Below, in pieces: positions 1 through 5,833 of a stretch of DNA of 9,913 nucleotides. The stretch comes from Oscillospiraceae bacterium (GTDB lineage: Bacteria > Bacillota > Clostridia > Oscillospirales > UBA929). Position 1 is the stretch's first letter, and each line of letters starts with the position of its first letter. Both the position numbers and the translations under genes were made by a program. The notes under the pieces are model-generated. The model searched no databases. It saw only the letters and a list, made by a program, of their open reading frames with translations, and was not told the DNA's origin. The stretch is from NCBI GenBank assembly GCA_009777685.1, contig WRLJ01000049.1, forward strand, positions 1 through 9,913, written 5' to 3'.

Positions 1-664
1 GCTCGATCTCGTCGCCGAAGAACTCAACGCGGTAGGCCGTGTCGCTGGAATAGACGGGGAAGACCTCCACCGTGTCGCCGCGGACGCGGAAGCAGTTGCG
101 GTCAAACTCGATGTCGTTGCGCGCGTAGCGGATATCGACCAGGCGGCGCAGCAGCTCGTTTCGCTTCAGGGCCATGCCGGGCCGCAGGGACACGACCTGC
201 CCCCTGTACTCCGCCGGGTCGCCCAGGGAGTAGATGCACGAGACGGAGGAGACCACCAGCACGTCGCGCCGCTCGAACAGCGAGCTGGACGCGGAGTGGC
301 GCAGGCGCTCGATTTCGGCGTTGATGGCGCTGTCCTTCTCGATATAGGTGTCTGTGTGGGGAATATACGCCTCGGGCTGGTAATAGTCATAGTAGCTGAC
401 GAAGTATTCCACGGCGTTGTTCGGGAAGAACTGCCGGAACTCCTCGCACAGCTGGGCGGCCAGGGTCTTGTTGTGGGCCAGCACCAGCGTGGGCCGCTGG
501 ACGCGCTCGATGAGCTTGGCCATGGTGTAGGTCTTGCCGGAGCCGGTGACGCCCAGCAGCGTCTGCTCGCTCAGGCCGTTCTCGATGCCGAGGGCCAGCG
601 CGTCGATGGCGGCGGGCTGGTCCCCGGCGGGATTGTATTCGCTGACCACTTGAAATTGGGGCAT
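1..664 (-). CDS. uvrB: UvrB, excinuclease ABC subunit B (N-terminal third; 3' end outside window)
   Basis: UvrB is the damage-verifying helicase-like subunit of nucleotide excision repair; it is loaded by UvrA and then recruits UvrC. The visible 221 residues start MPQFQVVSEYNPAGDQPAAI, typical of UvrB. The Walker A motif GVTGSGKT is at residues 38-45, followed by TLVLAHNKTLAAQL (59-72). The tyrosine-rich beta-hairpin that inserts between DNA strands, FVSYYDYYQPEAYIP, is at 88-102. Further conserved segments are IEKDSAINAEIERLRHSA (108-125) and VVSSVSCIYSLGDP (137-150). UvrB is normally about 650-680 residues, so roughly two thirds lies left of base 1. The ATG at 664 is supported by a GGGAGG Shine-Dalgarno 9 nt upstream. 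The gene is divergent from the decarboxylase gene and has a promoter with a LexA-like box, fitting SOS control. No defect is visible in the part seen. Confidence 0.97.
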   Translation of the reverse strand, partial: MPQFQVVSEYNPAGDQPAAIDALALGIENGLSEQTLLGVTGSGKTYTMAKLIERVQRPTLVLAHNKTLAAQLCEEFRQFFPNNAVEYFVSYYDYYQPEAYIPHTDTYIEKDSAINAEIERLRHSASSSLFERRDVLVVSSVSCIYSLGDPAEYRGQVVSLRPGMALKRNELLRRLVDIRYARNDIEFDRNCFRVRGDTVEVFPVYSSDTAYRVEFFGDEIE

Positions 665-673
665 CAGGAAAAG

Positions 674-679
674 CCTCCC
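674..679 (-). promoter_or_regulatory. Ribosome binding site of uvrB
   Basis: On the minus strand this reads GGGAGG and ends 9 nt before the ATG at 664. It fixes the start of uvrB. Confidence 0.8.
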
Positions 680-697
680 TGCCTATGGGCATACTGT

Positions 698-726
698 ATT
701 GTATCAAAACGCATGTTCTTTTGCAA
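698..726 (-). promoter_or_regulatory. Sigma-A-type promoter of uvrB
   Basis: Minus strand: a -35 box TTGCAA (721-726, 5/6 to TTGACA) and a -10 box TACAAT (698-703, 5/6 to TATAAT), separated by exactly 17 nt. Transcription would start near 691, leaving an untranslated leader of about 27 nt that contains the Shine-Dalgarno. The spacer holds the LexA-like palindrome listed separately. Confidence 0.8.
706..719. promoter_or_regulatory. LexA/DinR-like operator in the uvrB promoter
   Basis: On the minus strand the 14-mer AGAACATGCGTTTT matches the Gram-positive LexA (DinR) consensus CGAACRNRYGTTYC at 12 of 14 positions; only the two outermost bases differ. It lies wholly between the -35 and -10 boxes, where a bound repressor would block RNA polymerase. 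uvrB is a classic SOS gene in Firmicutes, which supports the reading. Its function is inferred from sequence and position. Confidence 0.72.
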
Positions 727-784
727 GGGGGTAAATGAGATTTTTTTCAAAGAGGGCGCGGCGGCCCGGCCGGCGCCGGATTGG

Positions 785-814
785 TTGACAGGGGGCATGA
801 GAATATGCTATACT
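785..814 (+). promoter_or_regulatory. Near-consensus sigma-A promoter of the decarboxylase beta subunit gene
   Basis: A perfect TTGACA (785-790) is followed 18 nt later by TATACT (809-814, 5/6). The predicted start near 821 gives a leader of about 50 nt before the ATG at 874. It is divergent from the uvrB promoter, and the two -35 regions are about 60 nt apart. It implies strong constitutive transcription; no operator is evident. Confidence 0.8.
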
Positions 815-858
815 CGTAAAAAAGACGCCGCCGTCAAAAATCAGGAATGAATCAACGT

Positions 859-864
859 GGGAGG
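859..864 (+). promoter_or_regulatory. Ribosome binding site deciding the decarboxylase start
   Basis: GGGAGG ends 9 nt before the ATG at 874. An in-frame ATG at 847 lies upstream of this site and has no usable Shine-Dalgarno of its own, so 874 is preferred. Confidence 0.78.
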
Positions 865-873
865 AAAAACGCA

Positions 874-2007
874 ATGCTGATGGACATACTGAGAGGGATA
901 TGGGAATCGTCGGGCTTTGTGGCTTTGTCATGGAAACATTTGGTTATGATCGCTGTGGCCTGCATCCTGATTTATCTGGCGATTGTGAGGAAATTCGAGC
1001 CGCTTTTGCTGCTGCCGATCGCGTTCGGAATCCTGCTGGTCAACCTGCCGCTGACCGGGCTGATGCAAGGGCCTGCCGGCGACGGGCCGGGCGGTCTGCT
1101 GTACTATCTGTATCAGGGGGTCAAGCTGGGAATCTACCCCTCGCTGATCTTCCTCGGCATAGGGGCGATGACGGATTTCGGCCCGCTGATCGCGCGTCCG
1201 AGCGCCCTGCTGATGGGGGCCGGCGCGCAGTTCGGAATCTGGACGGCGTTTGTCCTGGCGATCATGCTGGGCTTTAACCCCGGCGACGCGGCCTCCATCG
1301 GCATCATTGGAGGGGCGGACGGGCCGACCGCGATTTACCTGACCTCCAGGCTCGCGCCCGAACGCCTGCCCGCCATCGCCATCGCCGCCTACTCGTATAT
1401 GGCGCTGATCCCGATGATCCAGCCGCCGGTCATGCGCGCGCTGACCACGAAAAAAGAGCGCGAAATCGTTATGACCCAGACGCGCGCGGTCTCCAAGACG
1501 GAAAAGGTGTGCTTCCCGATCCTCATCACGATTCTGTGCGTGCTGCTGCTGCCGGAGGTCGCGCCGCTGATCGGTATGCTGATGCTGGGCAACCTCTTCC
1601 GCGAGGCGGGCGTCGTCGAACGCCTGTCCGATACCGCGCAGAACGCGCTGATCAATATCGTCACGATTTTCCTCGGCGTCACGGTCGGCGCTACGGCGGC
1701 GGCGGAGACCTTTCTGCATCCCGAAACGCTGATGATCATCGGCCTCGGGCTGGCGGCGTTTCTGTTCAGCACCGTCGGCGGCCTGCTGATCGGCAAGCTG
1801 ATGTGCTGGGCGACCAAGGGCAAGATCAACCCGCTGATCGGCTCCGCGGGCGTGTCGGCGGTCCCGATGGCGGCGCGCGTGTCGCATATCGAGGGGCAAA
1901 GGGCCAATCCGGCCAACTTCCTGCTGATGCACGCGATGGGACCGAATGTGGCCGGCGTGATCGGCTCGGCGGTCGCCGCGGGGATTCTCCTGTCGCTGCT
2001 CGGATAG
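874..2007 (+). CDS. oadB: Sodium ion-translocating decarboxylase, beta subunit (OadB/GcdB/MmdB family)
   Basis: This is the integral-membrane subunit that decarboxylates carboxybiotin and couples that reaction to Na+ export. Family members serve oxaloacetate, glutaconyl-CoA or methylmalonyl-CoA decarboxylases; the beta subunit alone does not reveal the substrate, so the symbol is a family label. The 377-aa product has the usual family length and about nine or more hydrophobic segments. Signatures include LGIGAMTDFGPLIARPS (94-110), GGADGPTAIYLTSRLAP (146-162) with the conserved Asp149, AAYSYMALIPMIQPP (171-185), PLIGMLMLGNLFREAGV (231-247), NPLIGSAGVSAVPMAARV (319-336) and NPANFLLMHAMGPNVAGV (345-362). 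The start at 874 has a good Shine-Dalgarno; the 847 ATG does not. The gene stands alone between its own promoter and terminator; no alpha, gamma or biotin-carrier gene is in view, so partner subunits must be encoded elsewhere. Confidence 0.95.
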   Translation: MLMDILRGIWESSGFVALSWKHLVMIAVACILIYLAIVRKFEPLLLLPIAFGILLVNLPLTGLMQGPAGDGPGGLLYYLYQGVKLGIYPSLIFLGIGAMTDFGPLIARPSALLMGAGAQFGIWTAFVLAIMLGFNPGDAASIGIIGGADGPTAIYLTSRLAPERLPAIAIAAYSYMALIPMIQPPVMRALTTKKEREIVMTQTRAVSKTEKVCFPILITILCVLLLPEVAPLIGMLMLGNLFREAGVVERLSDTAQNALINIVTIFLGVTVGATAAAETFLHPETLMIIGLGLAAFLFSTVGGLLIGKLMCWATKGKINPLIGSAGVSAVPMAARVSHIEGQRANPANFLLMHAMGPNVAGVIGSAVAAGILLSLLG

Positions 2008-2027
2008 GGTTTTTGTACCGCGCGATT

Positions 2028-2063
2028 AAAAGCGGATGCCCCGTATCGGGGTATCCGCTTTTT
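2028..2063. terminator. Strong bidirectional intrinsic terminator between convergent genes
   Basis: A near-perfect hairpin: AAAAGCGGATGCCCCG, loop TAT, CGGGGTATCCGCTTTT, with one G-T wobble. The stem is about 16 bp including the A-T ends. On the plus strand it ends in five Ts, 20 nt after the decarboxylase stop. On the minus strand it ends TTTTAAT, 15 nt after the stop of the coiled-coil gene. It therefore serves both convergent genes. Confidence 0.9.
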
Positions 2064-2078
2064 GGTTTGCCGTAACGG

Positions 2079-3266
2079 CTATCGTCCCGCCGCCCTGCGC
2101 GCGGCCTCCGCCTGCTGAAGCAGAAGCTGCTGCTGCCGGATGGCGTTGCTCAGCTCGTCCTGGCGCTTCTGGTACTCGAACATCAGCCGCTGCCACTCGG
2201 CGGCGGCGGCGTCCTGGGTCTGCTGGTAGTGAAAGCGGCTGTCCTGCCGGGCGTCCGCGATACCGTCGCGCTCCTGCCGGTAATCCTGCTGGACCGCCCA
2301 CTGGGCGTCCGCTATGCCGTCGCGCTCCTGGCGGTAGATTTGCTCCTGCTGGCGCGCCAGCTCCGTCAGGGCGTTCTGCGAGCGGTTATAGTCCATCTGG
2401 CTCTGTTTCCAGAAGTTATCCGTCTCCAGCAGGGTTTGCTTCCAATAGTGATCCGCGTCCATCTGGCTTTGCGTCCGGTAGCCGTCGTAGGCCGCCGTGT
2501 ACTCCCGCCAGGCGTTGTCCCGGGCGGTCTGCTCAAGCCGGCTGACATAGTCGTTCCACTGGCCTTGCGCCTGTGCCTGGAGGCCGGTCAGCTGCCCCGC
2601 CAGCGCGGTCCGGCCGGCGGCCCGCGCGTTCTGGATGGCGCTGTCGATCGACAGCAGGGCCCGGGCGCGCTCCAGGCCGATTTGATTGCGTTTGTCCTGC
2701 CAGCCGGCCTCCAGCTCGACCTGCCGCGTTTCGCTCAGGCCGCCGGTGTAGCCCATCGCCGCCAGCTGCTGGGGCAGGGCCTCCCGGGAACGCAGATAGG
2801 CGATATACGCCTGCCGCGCCAGCTCGTCGGCGTCCTGCTCGACGCCGCGCTTTTGCAGGGCCAGCGAATCCACGGCCCCGCTGATCTGCGTGTCGTAGAG
2901 CGCCCTGGCCTGCGCCTCCATATCGGCAAAGCCGCTGTTTCTGTAGTAGGAATGGAAGTCCGGCGCGTCGGGCAGGGCCGGCGCCGTATACACCGGCGGC
3001 GCGTAGGCTGGGGCCGGGGCCGGGCTGTAGGCCGGCGCGCCGTTCAGCGGCAGGTATTGCGAGCCGTCCGGCCCGCCGGAATACCCCATCGTGGCGCGAA
3101 GGGCCTCGCCCGCCTCGCGGGCGGCCAGCATCCCGGCCGTGTTGCCTTGCGCCTGGAAGGTTTTGAAGATGTCCGCGTAGTAGTCCATCATCGCCGTCAG
3201 GTCCGGGCGCGTAGCCCGCATCCCGGCGTCGAAATAAGCGCCAAGCGGCGTGTAGCTGCTGCTCAT
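2079..3266 (-). CDS. Phage-associated coiled-coil protein with 11- and 18-residue repeats
   Basis: A 395-aa protein that I cannot assign to a named family. Residues 1-72 are a small mostly helical region. Residues 73-104 are a Pro/Ala/Tyr-rich linker. Residues 110-245 are helical, with the segment LPQQLAAMGYTGGLSETRQ (164-182), which resembles a recurring motif in clostridial phage-associated proteins. From about 246 to the end it is a long Gln/Asp/Arg-rich coiled coil. Aromatic residues at 263, 274 and 285 fall on an 11-residue step, and tyrosines at 293, 311, 329, 347 and 365 fall on an exact 18-residue step (11+7). No signal peptide or membrane segment is visible. The ATG at 3266 has GAAAGGA about 11 nt upstream. 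It is the last gene of the block, after holin and endolysin. It may be an internal virion, ejection or tape-measure-like protein; this is inference. Confidence 0.75.
   Translation of the reverse strand: MSSSYTPLGAYFDAGMRATRPDLTAMMDYYADIFKTFQAQGNTAGMLAAREAGEALRATMGYSGGPDGSQYLPLNGAPAYSPAPAPAYAPPVYTAPALPDAPDFHSYYRNSGFADMEAQARALYDTQISGAVDSLALQKRGVEQDADELARQAYIAYLRSREALPQQLAAMGYTGGLSETRQVELEAGWQDKRNQIGLERARALLSIDSAIQNARAAGRTALAGQLTGLQAQAQGQWNDYVSRLEQTARDNAWREYTAAYDGYRTQSQMDADHYWKQTLLETDNFWKQSQMDYNRSQNALTELARQQEQIYRQERDGIADAQWAVQQDYRQERDGIADARQDSRFHYQQTQDAAAAEWQRLMFEYQKRQDELSNAIRQQQLLLQQAEAARRAAGR
2121..2390 (-). repeat. Five 18-residue coiled-coil repeats (54-bp period)
   Basis: Encodes residues 293-382 of the coiled-coil protein. 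Each unit starts with Tyr (293, 311, 329, 347, 365), usually followed by a Y-x-x-x-Q/R-D/N pattern. Units 2 and 3 are nearly identical for 11 residues (YRQERDGIADA). At DNA level 2251-2282 and 2305-2336 match closely at exactly 54 bp spacing, indicating a recent duplication. Confidence 0.85.
2382..2480 (-). repeat. Three 11-residue (hendecad) coiled-coil repeats
   Basis: Encodes residues 263-295 as three units: YRTQSQMDADH, YWKQTLLETDN and FWKQSQMDYNR. Each begins with an aromatic residue and keeps Gln at position 4. The third unit runs into the 18-residue repeat series. Confidence 0.8.
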
Positions 3267-3294
3267 AGGTAAGATCGTCCTTTCGTAGTTGGTA

Positions 3295-3741
3295 TCAGTC
3301 GGCAGGGCCGTTTTCGCCGTCCGCGTCCCCGCCGGTGTTTCCGGCCTTGTCGTCCCGCAGGGCCAGCAGTACGTCCTTCAGCTTCTGCGGGAACGGGACG
3401 CCGCAGGCGGAGATGTTCTCCAGAATGCTCAGGCCTTCCGTGGCGATGTAGTAGCCGACGGCCAGGCCCCGCAGGATCGGGGCCTCGGGCAGCATCAGCC
3501 CGTCCAGCGCGGCGGCCAGTCCCACGATGACATAGATCATCGCTTTTTTCAAGCCGCCCCGGAACGCCGCCTCGGAGTGCAGATTTTTGTTGATAAAGCC
3601 TTTCAGCAGTCCCGTGACATAATCCGCGACGCTAAACCCGATCAGGGTGATCAGCCAGATATCAAAGCCGCCCAGAAGGCTGGCCAGGACCGTCACGACG
3701 ACGCCCAGCGCGCCCTTTACGGCGAACCATTTATTGTCCAT
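3295..3741 (-). CDS. Phage holin, holin family 4 (TcdE/Cph1-like)
   Basis: A 148-aa small membrane protein of the holin_4 (toxin-secretion/phage-lysis holin) type. Holins assemble in the cytoplasmic membrane and open it at a set time so that the endolysin reaches the wall. Hydrophobic segments are at about residues 8-24, 27-46, 66-84 and 90-107. The family-like segment GFSVADYVTGLLKGFINKNL (35-54) is followed by Arg/Lys-rich RGGLKKA (61-67). The end is a charged, acidic tail (residues 120-148) rich in Gly, Asp and Asn. The ATG at 3741 has AAAGGAG 10 nt upstream. It lies 21 nt after the endolysin stop, so lysin and holin are co-transcribed with the lysin first. Length is normal for the family. 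Confidence 0.9.
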   Translation of the reverse strand: MDNKWFAVKGALGVVVTVLASLLGGFDIWLITLIGFSVADYVTGLLKGFINKNLHSEAAFRGGLKKAMIYVIVGLAAALDGLMLPEAPILRGLAVGYYIATEGLSILENISACGVPFPQKLKDVLLALRDDKAGNTGGDADGENGPAD

Positions 3742-3762
3742 AAGAGATACGCTCCTTTATGT

Positions 3763-4788
3763 TCAGGCATACAGCGCGCCCCAGGTTTGAGGGCCGCAGA
3801 TGCCGTCGATGGTCAGGCCGCGGGCCTTTTGAAAGGCCGTTACGGCGTTCTCGGTTTCGGGGCCGAAGCTGCCGTCCGCGCCGAACTTCGGAAGGCTTTG
3901 GCCGGCCTTCAGCAGCAAAGCCTGCATATCGCGCACATCCGGCCCCGCCGCGCCCCGCCGCAGGACCGGGCGGCCGGCCGCCCCCGCCCCCGCCGGCGCG
4001 GAGCTGCCCAGGCGCGCCTTCACGTCGCGGCGGAAGGAATCCATGCCCCGCCCGTGCAGCGGGAACCAGTGCGTCACGTCGGCGTGGTTTGACGCGATTT
4101 TCCGCATATAGCCCTCGCTGTGGCTGATGACCGTGTTGCCGGAAAGCGGGTCCAGCCGGTAGATGCCGCACAGCATGGCGGTCAGGGCCGCGGCGTTGGC
4201 GTAGGCCGCCTCGAAATAATCCTTTACGGCGGGCGCGTCCGGGTTGTAGGCGCAGAGGCGTTCCGGTTCCGCTCCCAGCGCTCTCCATGTCCCCGGGCCG
4301 CAAATGCCGTCGGAGGCCAGGTTTTTCCGGCTCTGATAGGCTTTGACGGCGGCTTCCGTGAGAGGCCCGTAGGAGCCGTCCGCGGCGCCCGCGTACAGGC
4401 CTCGCGCGGCCAGCTGGCGCTGAACGCCCCGGACGGCGAAGGCGTTGCCGCTCACGCCGCGCTTTAAGACGGGACGGTAGGTGAAGATCATTTCATTCGG
4501 TTCGCAGATTTCAAACGCGATGTGCGTGTTGTTGGCCGACGGGCCGCCGCTGTAGGCGGCGCCGCAGTGCCAGCCGCGCAGGGTCCACGGCAGGGTCTGA
4601 ACCACGCCCCGGTCGTCCAGAAAGGCGTGGACGGCGACCTCGATGCGGGGCTTGTTCCAGCGGGCGGGCCACGCTCCGGCCATCACGCCGGGGGCCGCGG
4701 TGCTGTGGACCATGACCCCCCTGGGGGTGATGGCGCGGTTGGCTTTATAGCAATCATTCTGGGTGAGGAATTGCTGGGATATATTCAT
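3763..4788 (-). CDS. Endolysin: N-acetylmuramoyl-L-alanine amidase (Amidase_2) with nested and C-terminal peptidoglycan-binding domains
   Basis: A 341-aa zinc amidase predicted to cut the bond between N-acetylmuramic acid and L-alanine in peptidoglycan, releasing phage or lysing cells together with the holin. The catalytic fold starts at RGVMVHSTAAPG (23-34; His28), continues with VHAFLDD (53-59), LRGWHCG (70-76) and NNTHIAFEICE (86-96), and ends with VISHSEGYMRK (220-230; His223) and SNHADVTHWF (233-242; Asp237). Likely zinc ligands are His28, His223 and Asp237. Between these halves, residues about 106-172 form a complete peptidoglycan-binding domain ending in DGICGPGTWRALG. A second copy at 274-340 ends in DGICGPQTWGALY. 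So one binding domain is inserted inside the catalytic domain. There is no signal peptide, which fits export through the holin. The start at 4788 has AAAGGAG 10 nt upstream. Confidence 0.93.
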   Translation of the reverse strand: MNISQQFLTQNDCYKANRAITPRGVMVHSTAAPGVMAGAWPARWNKPRIEVAVHAFLDDRGVVQTLPWTLRGWHCGAAYSGGPSANNTHIAFEICEPNEMIFTYRPVLKRGVSGNAFAVRGVQRQLAARGLYAGAADGSYGPLTEAAVKAYQSRKNLASDGICGPGTWRALGAEPERLCAYNPDAPAVKDYFEAAYANAAALTAMLCGIYRLDPLSGNTVISHSEGYMRKIASNHADVTHWFPLHGRGMDSFRRDVKARLGSSAPAGAGAAGRPVLRRGAAGPDVRDMQALLLKAGQSLPKFGADGSFGPETENAVTAFQKARGLTIDGICGPQTWGALYA

Positions 4789-4839
4789 AGAAAAACAGCT
4801 CCTTTCTAGTCTATGCCCGGTATGCCGCCGCCGCCATCC

Positions 4840-5814
4840 TCATAATTCGCACGGGTACGCGGCGCACAGCGCGGGACGCCACGGGACGCCCTTGTATTCG
4901 TGGTACAGGATGCCGTTGGTTTGAATGACGATGTGGCTGGATTCGCCGTTGGCGCCCGGCGCGGCGGCGACGGAGAGATTGACTCCCGGCCGCATCCCCG
5001 CGGGCAGAAAGGCGATCATGCCCGACTGCGTGAGGTTTTGAGCCGCCATGCCCTGCAAATACACGATCCCGCCGATTTTGCATACGCGCAGGGAGGGCGT
5101 CCACACGCCCGTATAGATATCCGGCTCCGTCCACGCCGCGGAGGTATCCCCGTGCGAGACGAGGGCGGAGATGAAGGTGACGCGGTAGTCCTCGCCGGTG
5201 TAAACGGCTTCGATTAAAGAGTCGGCGGGGATGCCGGTCGCGCCGCGGAACGGCGTGTAGACCGGCAGAGGCTCCAGGCCGCCGACTTGCAGGGTTTGCG
5301 GCGCGACGAGGGTGAAGACGGGCGTGTGCGTGATGTAGCGGATGCGCGCGCCCTTGCGGAGTGGCGCGGGCGGCGCGGGCAGGGTGAGCGCGATGCTGAG
5401 GCCCGACGTAACGCCCAGATCGACGCAGATCGCGTCGGCCAGAGCGAAGATATCGGCCTTTCGTCCCGCCGGGTCATAGACCGCCGCGCCCATATCGCCG
5501 CCGGCCGGGGATATGCGTTTCCAATGGACGGCGTCGGGCGGCGCGGTTCCGGCGCATTCTTGCAGGCATTCGTAGAGCAGGCCCTCATACATCACTCTAT
5601 TCAGAGGGAAATAGGGATGCGCCGGGTCGTAGTCCTCGACGACGCGGTAGGCCTCCCACTGGTCGATGACGGCGTTGAGGGACGGGGCCACCTGTTCGCG
5701 CACCAGCCGGTCGAAGACGCTTTTGTTTTGCGCGGGTGTGCCCGAGAGGACGTCCGGCTCGGCCGCGACGCCGTACTCGCTGATGACCGCGCTTGTGATA
5801 CGGGGGATAGACAT
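4840..5814 (-). CDS. Phage tail fibre / receptor-binding-like structural protein
   Basis: A 324-aa protein with the layout of clostridial phage distal tail proteins; the exact family is not certain. Residues 16-50 (AAEPDVLSGTPAQNKSVFDR and following) match a motif often seen at the start of such proteins. Residues 62-101 contain YEGLLYECLQECAGTAPPDA and a following W98, resembling a short carbohydrate-binding (CBM5/12-like) repeat. A middle beta-rich part (about 138-215) is followed by a C-terminal domain (about 235-324) with TGVWTPSLRVCKIGGIVYLQ and LPAGMRPG, typical of fibre tips. No membrane segment or signal peptide is seen. The start at 5814 has AGAGGTGA 7 nt upstream, 19 nt after the preceding stop. 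Its place just before the lysis genes is usual for fibre genes. It probably binds a cell-surface sugar; this is inference. Confidence 0.72.
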   Translation of the reverse strand: MSIPRITSAVISEYGVAAEPDVLSGTPAQNKSVFDRLVREQVAPSLNAVIDQWEAYRVVEDYDPAHPYFPLNRVMYEGLLYECLQECAGTAPPDAVHWKRISPAGGDMGAAVYDPAGRKADIFALADAICVDLGVTSGLSIALTLPAPPAPLRKGARIRYITHTPVFTLVAPQTLQVGGLEPLPVYTPFRGATGIPADSLIEAVYTGEDYRVTFISALVSHGDTSAAWTEPDIYTGVWTPSLRVCKIGGIVYLQGMAAQNLTQSGMIAFLPAGMRPGVNLSVAAAPGANGESSHIVIQTNGILYHEYKGVPWRPALCAAYPCEL

Positions 5815-5833
5815 GGGGGTTCACCTCTTGTTT

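Noticed and set aside
847..873. An upstream in-frame start for the decarboxylase gene
   Set aside because: AGGA abuts this ATG with no spacing, while GGGAGG sits correctly before the ATG at 874; the added residues are polar and not family-like.
928..1932. A 334-codon minus-strand ORF opposite the decarboxylase gene
   Set aside because: Arg/Asp/Gln-rich shadow of a well-conserved membrane protein gene.
2229..3272. A 347-codon plus-strand ORF opposite the coiled-coil gene
   Set aside because: Low-complexity Arg/Leu/Gly-rich translation, no motif; the minus frame has clean repeats and a Shine-Dalgarno.
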